From the NCBI GenBank assembly GCA_030536165.1, contig JAUNQM010000066.1, forward strand, positions 1-9,869: DNA of 9,869 nucleotides, written 5' to 3'. Shown here one piece after another: positions 1 through 7,700 of this stretch. Source of the stretch: Prevotellaceae bacterium (GTDB lineage: Bacteria; Bacteroidota; Bacteroidia; Bacteroidales; Bacteroidaceae). The notes beneath the pieces are model-generated. The model saw nothing but the letters and a program-made list of their open reading frames with translations, had not been told where the DNA came from and did not search any database. The position numbers and the translations under genes were made by a program. How positions within the stretch are numbered: the first letter of the stretch is position 1; each line of letters begins with the position of its first letter.

Positions 1-59
1 TAGGGGTGCTCACACCTAAGGTGTTTCGTCGGTAACACCTCAGGTGTGGAGGGCTGAAA
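1..59. repeat. Palindromic repeat array, left copy (cut by window edge)
   Basis: Two 13-base odd palindromes of the form ACACCT-N-AGGTGT lie at 12-24 (centre A at 18) and 35-47 (centre C at 41), 23 bases apart and separated by the 10-base spacer TTCGTCGGTA. They can fold as two small hairpins or pair with each other as one 14-position stem (11-24 with 35-48) with a mismatch at the centre. The right flank GAGGGCTGAAA (49-59) matches the outer flanks of the array at 9763-9869. The sequence starts only ten bases before the first palindrome, so further copies may lie outside the window. The palindromes are seen directly; calling it a dispersed REP-like element is inference. Confidence 0.85.
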
Positions 60-111
60 TAATAGATAAATGAAATTAGAGGACAGATTGCCGCGATATA
101 CCTTATTATAT

Positions 112-125
112 TACGCGCGCACGCA
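112..125. other. Alternating pyrimidine-purine tract
   Basis: Fourteen bases alternate strictly pyrimidine-purine, with a CGCGCGC core at 114-120, in the middle of AT-rich DNA. Such tracts can adopt left-handed Z-DNA under negative supercoiling. The tract lies between the left palindrome array and the GACCCC repeat cluster and is not within a believable gene. Its function is unknown. Confidence 0.5.
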
Positions 126-188
126 AATATGAGTCATTTCTCGAAAAAAGTCCTGCATTTTCGCAAATATTTTGCACGATGCCCTCAT

Positions 189-212
189 TTTTTTAGTACG
201 TTTTTCAGTACG
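189..212. repeat. Two-copy 12-base tandem repeat
   Basis: TTTTTTAGTACG (189-200) is followed directly by TTTTTCAGTACG (201-212), matching at 11 of 12 positions. It abuts the first GACCCC hairpin and may be the left edge of that repeat cluster. No function can be read from it. Confidence 0.55.
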
Positions 213-482
213 ACCCCGTTGGGGTCGATGCAGAGAGAGATGCGTTTGTCCCGCAGGTCTGCGACACTGCGGTTAACAAAGTTTGACCTCTTTGAGGTCG
301 CCAACTATCATAGAACCTTGACCTCTAAAGGCCATACTATACCAAAGTGTGCCCTCCCTAAGGTCGCCAACCATACAATGCAAACGCATAGAACAGACCC
401 CTGCGGGGTCTTACATTGGTAACCGTAGGTCGCAGACCTGCGGATAGCAATGTCCTCCACCCCTTCGACCCTATCGGGGTCG
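211..482. repeat. Cluster of REP-like GACCCC/GGGGTC palindromes
   Basis: Several short inverted repeats are packed into 270 bases with no credible gene: CGACCCC-gtt-GGGGTCG (211-227), GACCTC-ttt-GAGGTC (285-299), AGACCCC-tgc-GGGGTCT (395-411) and CGACCC-tatcg-GGGTCG (466-482). The inner part is bracketed by a perfect 15-base inverted repeat, CCGCAGGTCTGCGAC at 251-265 and its complement at 429-443, extended by CGGTTA (270-275) against TAACCG (420-425). An 11-base direct repeat, AGGTCGCCAAC, occurs at 295-305 and 361-371. Hairpins in alternating orientation with variable fill resemble the composite REP elements mobilised by IS200-like RAYT transposases in other bacteria. No such transposase is in the window, so the family assignment is inference. 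Confidence 0.75.
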
Positions 483-648
483 CACTAAAAAATCTAAAGA
501 CCGATTCGGGTTTATAGGTAATTTCTCTAATGATGATTTGCGGTTATCACAACCCAAATCCCATCGATAATGACTACCCAACCTCGATTTTTTTGCATCG
601 GTCATGATTTTTTTAGCGTAATCTCTACTCAATAATAAAAAAGTTTTT
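483..648. other. Intergenic stretch before nadB
   Basis: No gene or RNA is recognisable here. The only structure seen is a 7-base inverted repeat, GACCGAT (499-505) with ATCGGTC (597-603), and two similar T-runs preceded by GA (585-593 and 606-614). The latter repeat may mark another degenerate intergenic element. The stretch presumably separates the repeat cluster from the nadB promoter. Confidence 0.4.
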
Positions 649-656
649 TAATTTTG
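649..656 (+). promoter_or_regulatory. Candidate nadB promoter (-7 element)
   Basis: TAATTTTG exactly fits the Bacteroidetes -7 consensus TAnnTTTG and is followed by CAC, a common continuation. A start site near 661-664 would give a leader of about 60 bases before the nadB ATG. No clear TTTG is present at the expected -33 position, so the promoter may be weak or activator-dependent, or the match may be chance in AT-rich DNA. Confidence 0.5.
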
Positions 657-681
657 CACGTGTAAACCGTTCCATTGGGTT

Positions 682-715
682 AAATCGTAAATAGAAAATT
701 GTCAAATCGTAAATA
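682..715 (+). promoter_or_regulatory. 12-base direct repeat in the nadB leader
   Basis: AAATCGTAAATA occurs at 682-693 and again at 704-715, offset by 22 bases or roughly two helical turns, ending 6 bases before the nadB start codon. The spacing and position would suit an operator for a protein bound on one DNA face, or a translational control site in the leader RNA. The repeat is seen directly; the regulatory role is inference and no known NAD-pathway regulator motif is recognised. Confidence 0.45.
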
Positions 716-721
716 TAACTT

Positions 722-2350
722 ATGGTATTCAAGTATGACTTCCTCATCATCGGCTCAGGTGTTGCCGGAATGAGTTGCGCTCTCAAGTTGGCAAGGGCAC
801 AAAAGGGAAAAATTGCCATCCTGTGCAAATCAACTATTGAGGAGGCTAACACCGCCAAAGCTCAAGGCGGAATAGCTTCTGTGACCAATCTGCTGGTAGA
901 TAACTTCGACAAGCACATTGAAGACACGATGATTGCGGGCGACTACATCAGCGACCCAGAGGCCGTGGAACAAGTAGTGCGCAATGCACCTTCGCAGATT
1001 AAAGAACTGCTGGAATGGGGTGTGAACTTCGACAAGAACGAAGACGGCAACTTCGACCTGCATAAAGAAGGCGGACACAGCGAGTTCCGCATACTGCATC
1101 ATGCCGACGACACTGGTGCAGAGATACAACGCGGACTCATTGCTGCCGTGAAGAATCACCCTGACATTGACGTGCTTGACCATCATTTTGCCGTGGAAAT
1201 CATCACACAGCACCATCTCGGAATGAGAGTTACACGCCGCACACCAGACAAGGAATGCTTTGGTGCATACGTCATTAACCCAAAGACAAAGAAGATTGAC
1301 ACGTATCTCTCGAAGGTGACAATCATGGCAACGGGCGGTAGCTGTGCGGTGTATAAGACGACCACCAACCCTGAGATTTCAACAGGCGACGGCATTGCAA
1401 TGGTCTATCGTGCAAAGGGTACGGTGAAGGATATGGAGTTCGTGCAGTTCCATCCTACAGCACTCTACAATCCAAAAGAGACGCATCCTGCCTATCTTAT
1501 CACCGAGGCAATGCGCGGCTACGGAGGCATACTGCGACTTCCTACGGGAGAGGAGTTTATGCATAAGTACGACGAGCGTCTCTCGCTCGCACCACGCGAC
1601 ATTGTTGCACGTGCAATAGACAAGGAGATGAAGATTCACGCCATCGACCATGTGTGTCTCGACGTGACGCATAAAGACCCAGAGGAGACAAAGCATCACT
1701 TCCCGAACATCTATCAGAAGTGCCTGAGCATTGGCATCGACATCACGAAAGAGTATATTCCAGTTGTTCCTTGCGCCCACTATATGTGTGGTGGTATAAA
1801 GGTTGACCTCAACGCTGAATCAACAATCAAGCGCCTCTATGCCGTGGGAGAATGTTCTTGCACCGGACTTCATGGTGGCAACCGCCTTGCAAGCAACTCA
1901 CTCATCGAGGCTGTAGTCTATGCAGATGCAGCTGTGAAACACATACTGGAAGTGGTTGATGAGTACGATTTCAATGAGAAAGTACCTGAGTGGAACGACG
2001 AAGGAACGCTCACAAACGAGGAGAAGGTGCTTATTGCACAGGATGCAAAAGAGGTAGAGGAAGTGATGAGTACATACGTCGGCATCGTACGCAGCGACCT
2101 CCGACTGCACCGTGCATGGGAACGTCTCGACCTGCTTTATGAAGAGACTGAGCACTTATTCAAGCGCGTGAAAGCTACACGCGACATCTGCGAACTGCGA
2201 AACATGATTAACGTGGGCTATCTCATCACCCGTCAAGCTCTGGAACGCAAGGAGAGCCGCGGCCTGCATTTCACTATCGACTACGAAAAGCATGCCCTCG
2301 ACAAGGCTGCCGACCCTCACATACCAAAGGGATGGCATAATCATTATTAA
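722..2350 (+). CDS. nadB: L-aspartate oxidase, NAD biosynthesis
   Basis: This 542-residue FAD enzyme oxidises L-aspartate to iminoaspartate, which quinolinate synthase (NadA) condenses with dihydroxyacetone phosphate in de novo NAD synthesis; it should be cytoplasmic. The N-terminal FAD-binding GSGVAG motif is at residues 11-16, followed by TAKAQGGIAS near 44-53. Residues corresponding to the E. coli NadB active site are present: E117 in EGGHS, H244 in FVQFHPT, R292 in LAPRDIVARAID, H353 in CAHYMCGG and R388 in HGGNRLASNS. The C-terminal helical domain (about 430-542) is intact, and the length is normal for the family. Fumarate reductase/succinate dehydrogenase flavoproteins share the fold, but the SEFRILHHADDTG and GECSCTGLHGGNR segments fit NadB better. 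The ATG at 722 is preceded by an A-rich leader without a Shine-Dalgarno site, as is common in Bacteroidetes. nadA and nadC are not adjacent in this window. Confidence 0.95.
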   Translation: MVFKYDFLIIGSGVAGMSCALKLARAQKGKIAILCKSTIEEANTAKAQGGIASVTNLLVDNFDKHIEDTMIAGDYISDPEAVEQVVRNAPSQIKELLEWGVNFDKNEDGNFDLHKEGGHSEFRILHHADDTGAEIQRGLIAAVKNHPDIDVLDHHFAVEIITQHHLGMRVTRRTPDKECFGAYVINPKTKKIDTYLSKVTIMATGGSCAVYKTTTNPEISTGDGIAMVYRAKGTVKDMEFVQFHPTALYNPKETHPAYLITEAMRGYGGILRLPTGEEFMHKYDERLSLAPRDIVARAIDKEMKIHAIDHVCLDVTHKDPEETKHHFPNIYQKCLSIGIDITKEYIPVVPCAHYMCGGIKVDLNAESTIKRLYAVGECSCTGLHGGNRLASNSLIEAVVYADAAVKHILEVVDEYDFNEKVPEWNDEGTLTNEEKVLIAQDAKEVEEVMSTYVGIVRSDLRLHRAWERLDLLYEETEHLFKRVKATRDICELRNMINVGYLITRQALERKESRGLHFTIDYEKHALDKAADPHIPKGWHNHY

Positions 2351-2375
2351 GCCAACTATTGGTTATAAAGCTAAA

Positions 2376-2418
2376 TATAAAACAGGCGTCTGACTTGGTG
2401 TCAGGCGCCTGTTTTATA
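2376..2418. terminator. Bidirectional terminator between nadB and susD
   Basis: A long inverted repeat, AAAACAGGCGTCTGAC (2379-2394), loop TTGGT, then GTCAGGCGCCTGTTTT (2400-2415), extends outward to a 19-pair stem with one G-U pair. The stem base ends in A-run/T-run on both strands, so a U-tract follows the GC-rich stem in either direction. It starts 25 bases after the nadB stop and ends 17 bases after the susD stop on the other strand, as expected for a shared intrinsic terminator between convergent genes. Confidence 0.9.
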
Positions 2419-2435
2419 CATTATATATATAAGGT

Positions 2436-4697
2436 CTATTCTGCAAGTGGGTCGAATGTACCATTTGCACCTCCGTGCTGCGAGTCTTCCCAACCAATAG
2501 TCTGTGGAAGAGTTACGTTTGAACTCTGTGCTCCACTTGTGAAGCCGAGGAAGTAGTAACGTGGCAGGAATGTGACGTAGAGCAATGCCTGGGTTGATGA
2601 ACGGCCATCACCAAGAATTGTCTTACGTGTAAGGTAGTTATTGTAGAATGCCTTCAAGGTGTCTTGGCTGTGGATGACAGAGTCATTGAGGTTCATCACG
2701 TATGTTGCACGTGTTGCCTTGTAAGATGCTTCGTCAGTGCCAATGACATTTACCAATGGGTCTGGGTTGGCTGCACCTGTTGCCCAAGTGTTACCACCTG
2801 TGCCGCCGCCTACCTTAACGCGGAACTGGAGATTCTCGCGACGCTGTCCGTTGAGCGGAGTAACTCCAAGCCATGCGCATGTGCCGTTTGCCCATTCGCC
2901 GCCGAGCTTCCATGTCTCAGGACATCCTTCAACATTTGCAAACTCTGTACCACCATCGAAGAGCAGCCAACGACGCATGTCCTCGTAGCGGCGTCCTTCG
3001 TATGCAAACTCAATCTGACGCTCATAGAGTATAGCACTCATAAGTGCTGCACCTGTGAGTCCGTCGCTGATTCCGCAGTCGCCTGTATAACCTACGCGCT
3101 GACGAATCTGACGGAGGAGAGAGATAGCCTCTGCGTTCTGTCCAGCACCAGCAGCAGCCTCAGCAAGGTTGAGCAGTACCTCAGCATAACGCATTTCAAT
3201 GTATGCATTATAGCAGAGAGAGAAGTTCTTTGAGGTCATGTAGTTGTAGTGAGGGTTCGTGTTAAGGTCGCCATCGTCGGTACGCTTACGAACGTAAATT
3301 CCCTTTGTACCGCTAAGGAGATTGTCGGAACCATAATACTTTGAGTTGTCTTCACTCTCAGGGTCAGTTCCTGTTTCGTACCAAACATAGTTCCAAAGCA
3401 CGTATTCATTGCCCTTGTAAGGGTTGTTGTTCTTTGTCTGAACACCGTCGCTCTCAGTTTGTGTCGGGTCGAAAGTAGATGCAAACGCCCAGCGAACACC
3501 AGGGAATGCGTATGTGCGATAGAAACGAGGGTCGCGGTTCATGAATGGTGCAAGGTTGTCATAATCGAATGCAGACTTCTCAAGCTTAGTGTAAGTAGTA
3601 GCATTCTGTGGCAACTTACCATCTGCCATAGGGAAAAGGTCGAAGAGGTTTGCAGCAGGCTCAACACCACCACCGCCGAAACAGTTCTTTGGTCGGATGC
3701 TCTGCTCCCAACCGTTGTTGCGGTGATAGTCAGGAGTAAGACCAGAAGTGATGTCGTTGTATAGTGTGAAGAATATTGCCTCACCGTTGCTCTTTGTGTC
3801 AACATCGCTGAACATCTTTGCCCATCCTGCAGCGTTTACTCCAGGATTCTCAGCGTAAGCAAGCTTGTAACCACAAGCATTGATGACATCGAGGTCTTTC
3901 TTCATCTCGGTATATGCAGTCTGGTAACGACTCATGTCAGCCTTACGGTTGAACAATGGGCTACACCAGAGAAGCATAAGACGACCCTTGACAGCGAGTG
4001 CTGTACCAGCAGTGACACATGTAAACTCAGAAGTGTTTTGCCATCCGACACCATTAGCAGTGAAAGGCTTGAGGAGTTCGGCAGACTTGTTAAGGTCGTT
4101 GAGAATGAACTCATAGACAGCCTTTGCTGAAGAACGTGGAGTCACATTCTCCTCGATTGGTTCGAGCACCTTGTCGATGATTGGCACACCACCGTAAACA
4201 CGGAAGAGGTTGAAGTAGCACCAAGCACGCCAGAAGTAAGCCTGTCCGAGAATCTTATCCTTGTCTTCCTGATCCATACCACCAGCAAGAGTGCCTTCGA
4301 TGACATCGTTCACCTGACGGATATTACCCCAAGGAGTCTGGAGGATATTGTTAGCCTGATACTGGAAATAGTCAGGCATTGAACCTGTACCTGTGACTGG
4401 GTTGAGTTGTGCTTCAGGGTCAACGAAGCGACCAAAGCCAGCATACTCTTCAGTACACTTAGAGAAATCATCAGGACCACCCTTTGACTCGTAGAACCAA
4501 GCCTGACCAGAGTTGGCACCACCAGGCTGGCAAAGAGCCATGATAGCAGCAATACGCCCCTGCGCTCCCTCATAGTAGTCGTAGAGGTCAGTGCTGACCT
4601 GAGAATAGTTTTTCTTTTCCTTAAGGAACTCGTCGCTACAACTTGTAGAAGCAACAACGACAACACCTAAAACTAATAGCTTTAATATATTTTTCAT
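2436..4697 (-). CDS. SusD/RagB-family outer-membrane nutrient-binding lipoprotein
   Basis: This 753-residue surface lipoprotein is the partner lid of the SusC-like transporter encoded just upstream and should bind the imported glycan at the cell surface. A lipoprotein signal peptide ends at C20 (VASTSC followed by SDE). The SusD N-terminal helical signature FWRAWCYFNLFRVYGGVPI lies at about 155-173. A TPR-type segment MRYAEVLLNLAEAA is at 502-515, and the hallmark C-terminal motif ERQIEFAYEGRRYEDMRRW spans 559-577. About 175 residues follow that motif, ending in a GWEDSQHGGANGTFDPL-type tail, so the protein is longer than the usual 500-650 residues. The ATG at 4697 is fixed by a strong Shine-Dalgarno site. 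The gene follows susC by 18 bases and is the last gene of the operon, with a terminator just beyond. The substrate cannot be read from sequence; susD is avoided as a symbol because that name belongs to the starch system. Confidence 0.95.
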   Translation of the reverse strand: MKNILKLLVLGVVVVASTSCSDEFLKEKKNYSQVSTDLYDYYEGAQGRIAAIMALCQPGGANSGQAWFYESKGGPDDFSKCTEEYAGFGRFVDPEAQLNPVTGTGSMPDYFQYQANNILQTPWGNIRQVNDVIEGTLAGGMDQEDKDKILGQAYFWRAWCYFNLFRVYGGVPIIDKVLEPIEENVTPRSSAKAVYEFILNDLNKSAELLKPFTANGVGWQNTSEFTCVTAGTALAVKGRLMLLWCSPLFNRKADMSRYQTAYTEMKKDLDVINACGYKLAYAENPGVNAAGWAKMFSDVDTKSNGEAIFFTLYNDITSGLTPDYHRNNGWEQSIRPKNCFGGGGVEPAANLFDLFPMADGKLPQNATTYTKLEKSAFDYDNLAPFMNRDPRFYRTYAFPGVRWAFASTFDPTQTESDGVQTKNNNPYKGNEYVLWNYVWYETGTDPESEDNSKYYGSDNLLSGTKGIYVRKRTDDGDLNTNPHYNYMTSKNFSLCYNAYIEMRYAEVLLNLAEAAAGAGQNAEAISLLRQIRQRVGYTGDCGISDGLTGAALMSAILYERQIEFAYEGRRYEDMRRWLLFDGGTEFANVEGCPETWKLGGEWANGTCAWLGVTPLNGQRRENLQFRVKVGGGTGGNTWATGAANPDPLVNVIGTDEASYKATRATYVMNLNDSVIHSQDTLKAFYNNYLTRKTILGDGRSSTQALLYVTFLPRYYFLGFTSGAQSSNVTLPQTIGWEDSQHGGANGTFDPLAE

Positions 4698-4705
4698 AAC
4701 TGTAT

Positions 4706-4712
4706 CCTCCTT
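4706..4712 (-). promoter_or_regulatory. Strong Shine-Dalgarno site for the susD-like gene
   Basis: On the minus strand AAGGAGG lies 8 bases before the susD-like ATG, within the 18-base gap after the susC stop. This is close to a perfect anti-SD complement at ideal spacing. It stands out because the other three genes here have A/T-rich leaders without such a site, and Bacteroidetes generally rely little on it. It supports the chosen start and suggests independent, efficient initiation of the second cistron. Confidence 0.85.
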
Positions 4713-4715
4713 AAA

Positions 4716-7700
4716 TTAGAATGAGATATTTACACCGATAGTAACCTTGCGCAGATTAGGATACTTGCCAAAGCTGCCCGACATAGAACTCATGAAATGA
4801 TCTGGATATGGGTTGTAGAATGTCAGGAGGTTTGTTCCAGTGACGTTGAAACGGCAGCTTGAGATTCCAATAGATGAAATCCAAGCCTTTGGCAAAGAGT
4901 AAGCAATGGTGAAACGAGAGAGTTCAACCGAAGCTGCACTTACACGCCAGAAGGTTGAAGGCACAGCATTGGTTGAAGCGTAAGCAAGGTTAGGATACTT
5001 TGCATCGAGGTTCTGCTTAACAAGAACATTACCTTCATCGTCGAGCACATCCTGATATGAATACATGTTGTCAACATTCCAGAATGAAGGCATGTTAGTG
5101 TATTCAAGTCCTGTTCCAGGCTTCAAGGCATCAGTAGGGATGCAAGTGTAGCCACCCCAGTTAGCAGAGAACTGTCCCTGGAATGAGAGTTGCTTCCATT
5201 CACCACCGAAGTTGATTGTGAAGCCATAAGGATTAGAACGGTTAGACAACTGCACTTGGTCGTTTTCCTTATCAACAATACCATCAGGTCCGCCGTAAGT
5301 GTTAGTGTCAGCATCGTATGCACCGCGTACATCTTTATATATGAGCATACCAGGACGAACATTATCCTTTGTCATACCCATGTAAGAAGTGATGCCATAA
5401 GTGTCGAAGTATTCGTCAATCTCCTGGAAGCTACGGAACATGCCGAGACACTGCATACCCCAGAGTCCCATATCTGTGCGGTCACCCTTCTGAATAGTTC
5501 TGTAGATGTTGGTCTTTGACCAGTCCATGAGCAAAACTTCGTTGTCGTTGTAGCCAGTATTGAGACCTACGTGATACTTGAAGTCCTTGCCAATCTTGTC
5601 GCTCCATGTGAAGCCAAATTCATAACCCCACATATTCATCTTACCATAGTTGATGTAAGCAGACTGCGTACCGATAGTACCTGCGAGTGAAGCAGAGTAA
5701 GGCATGAGCATTTCGCGGTTAGCCTCGCGGTAGAAGTCGAATGTGAAGCCAAGACGATTGTTGAGTGTCTTGAAGTCGAGACCGAGATTGAGCTTATAAG
5801 ACTTGTCCCAGTGTCCGTCGGTATTTACAGCTGAGTTGTCCTTATTAATAATAATACGTGTTCCGGCATTGCCGTTTACACCCATAACAGCACCTTTATC
5901 CACGTCGGTACCGTAAGTCTGCATCCACTGCCATGCCTTTGTGTTGTCACGACCTGTAAGACCGAATGAAGCGCGGAGCTTCAAGAAGTCAGCCCAAGGA
6001 GCAGCCTTCTGGAACCAAGGTTCTTCGCTCATTACCCAACCTGCACTTACTGATGGGAAATAGCCCCAGTAGTTATCTGGATGGAACTTAGTAGAAGCAT
6101 CTGAACGGAAGAGGAATTCCAAGAGGTATTTGTTAGCGTAAGCGTAGTTCACACGGCCGATGTAAGAGAGAGTTCCTGACTCTGAACGTGTGAAGCTTGC
6201 AGTAGTCACACTGTTCTGACCAACGTTGCTTGACTGTCCTGTACCGAATACGTAAGGGTCAGTCACCTGCGACTGGTTGTCTTCCATCCAAGACTCTGAT
6301 CTTTCGATTGAGAAGAGGGCATTGACATGGTGCTTACCAAAGTCGCGTGCATAGTTAGCCATGAAGTTGAGCTGATAGCTATCACTGCGGCTCATAGAAC
6401 GAGAACGATAACCAAGTTCCGGACCATTGTAGATTTCCTTACCTGTTGAGAGGATGAAGTTGTTTGGAGTCATCAAAGCCTCGTATTCAGCTTCCTGCCC
6501 TGCTATTGGAGTATAGAGGTGCTGTCCGCTACCTGCACGGTTCTCCATGTAGTAAATCTTATAAGCAGAACCTGACTGGTTGGTCTTTGATGTAGAAATG
6601 TTCTTTCCGTAAGAAACCTTGAACGACAGACCTTTCAATGGCTTGAGCCATCCCATGTCGAGTTCAACGCTACCGTTGATTGCCATGTGGGTAGTCATTG
6701 TGTTCGACTCATCGCCCATGTTCTGCAACACGTCGAATGAGTAGTCCTGATTGTCCTGAAGGTGGCTGTTGCTTACGCCGTACGTTGCTATTGGGAAACC
6801 GTTTACATATTCAGGAACGTATGGCAGACGAGTCTGGAGCAGGTTGTAGTCCTTTTCATTGCTTGTACCTCCAACCTTTACGTTTGGCTTAGTGTGGTCG
6901 CTGTAGTCACCTTGAATCTGGATGGTAGTCTTTACCCAATCACCGATTTTAAGGTCAGCGCCTGCGCGGTAGTTCCAACGGTCATAGTCAAGCTTGCCGA
7001 TGTTACCATCCTGCTTGAAGTAACCGATGCCTGCAAAGTAGTTTGCCTTTTCTGTTGCACCACTGAGGTTCACGCTGTGCTGCTGTGTTACGGCTGTCTT
7101 CCAGTTCTTGTCGAGGAGGTCGTAGTTCACATTCTTCAGTGCCTGAAGCTCATCATACTGGAACAAGTCGAGTTTCTTATTGAGCGATGCAGCCTGAGTT
7201 GGGTCGGCAGCCTTGACTGCGTTCCAGAGGCGTCCGTATTCGTATGAGTTAAGCATGTCGGCACGTGATACTTCGTCAGCAAAACCGAAGTTTCCGCTGT
7301 ATGAAATCTTTGGCGCACCAAGCTTACCACGCTTTGTAGTGACGAGGATAACACCGTTAGCAGCTCTTGTACCATACACGGCTGCCGATGCATCCTTCAA
7401 TACTGAGATGCTCTCTACCATGTTAGGGTCGAGGTTGCTGAACACAGCACCATCCTGAATGAAACCATCGATAACGTAGAGTGGTTCTTCTGACTTACTG
7501 CCAACGTCGTCGAGTGAAGCAGCATCACGAATACGGATGGTAGCACGCTCACCTGGGCGAGCTTCACCGCCGCTTACGCCTACACCTGCCATCATACCCT
7601 TCAGCGAAGCACCGAGGTCGCCTGTGGCAAGGTCTTGTATTTCATCCATCTTTACGGTAGATACAGAACCTGTGAGGTGTGCTTTCTTCTGAACGCCATA

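Noticed and set aside
395..411. Rho-independent terminator
   Set aside because: The AGACCCC hairpin has no following T-run on either strand and belongs to a family of similar hairpins in the cluster.
129..422. Open frame of 97 codons on the + strand before nadB
   Set aside because: It runs through the REP-like hairpins, has low-complexity composition and no recognisable motif or leader; the frame looks like a by-product of the repeats.
2664..3233. 189-codon open frame opposite the susD-like gene
   Set aside because: It lies antisense within a clear SusD coding region and its translation has no family features; it is a shadow of the codon pattern.
6762..7247. 161-codon open frame opposite the susC-like gene
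   Set aside because: It is antisense to conserved SusC sequence and hydrophobic only because of complementary codon bias.
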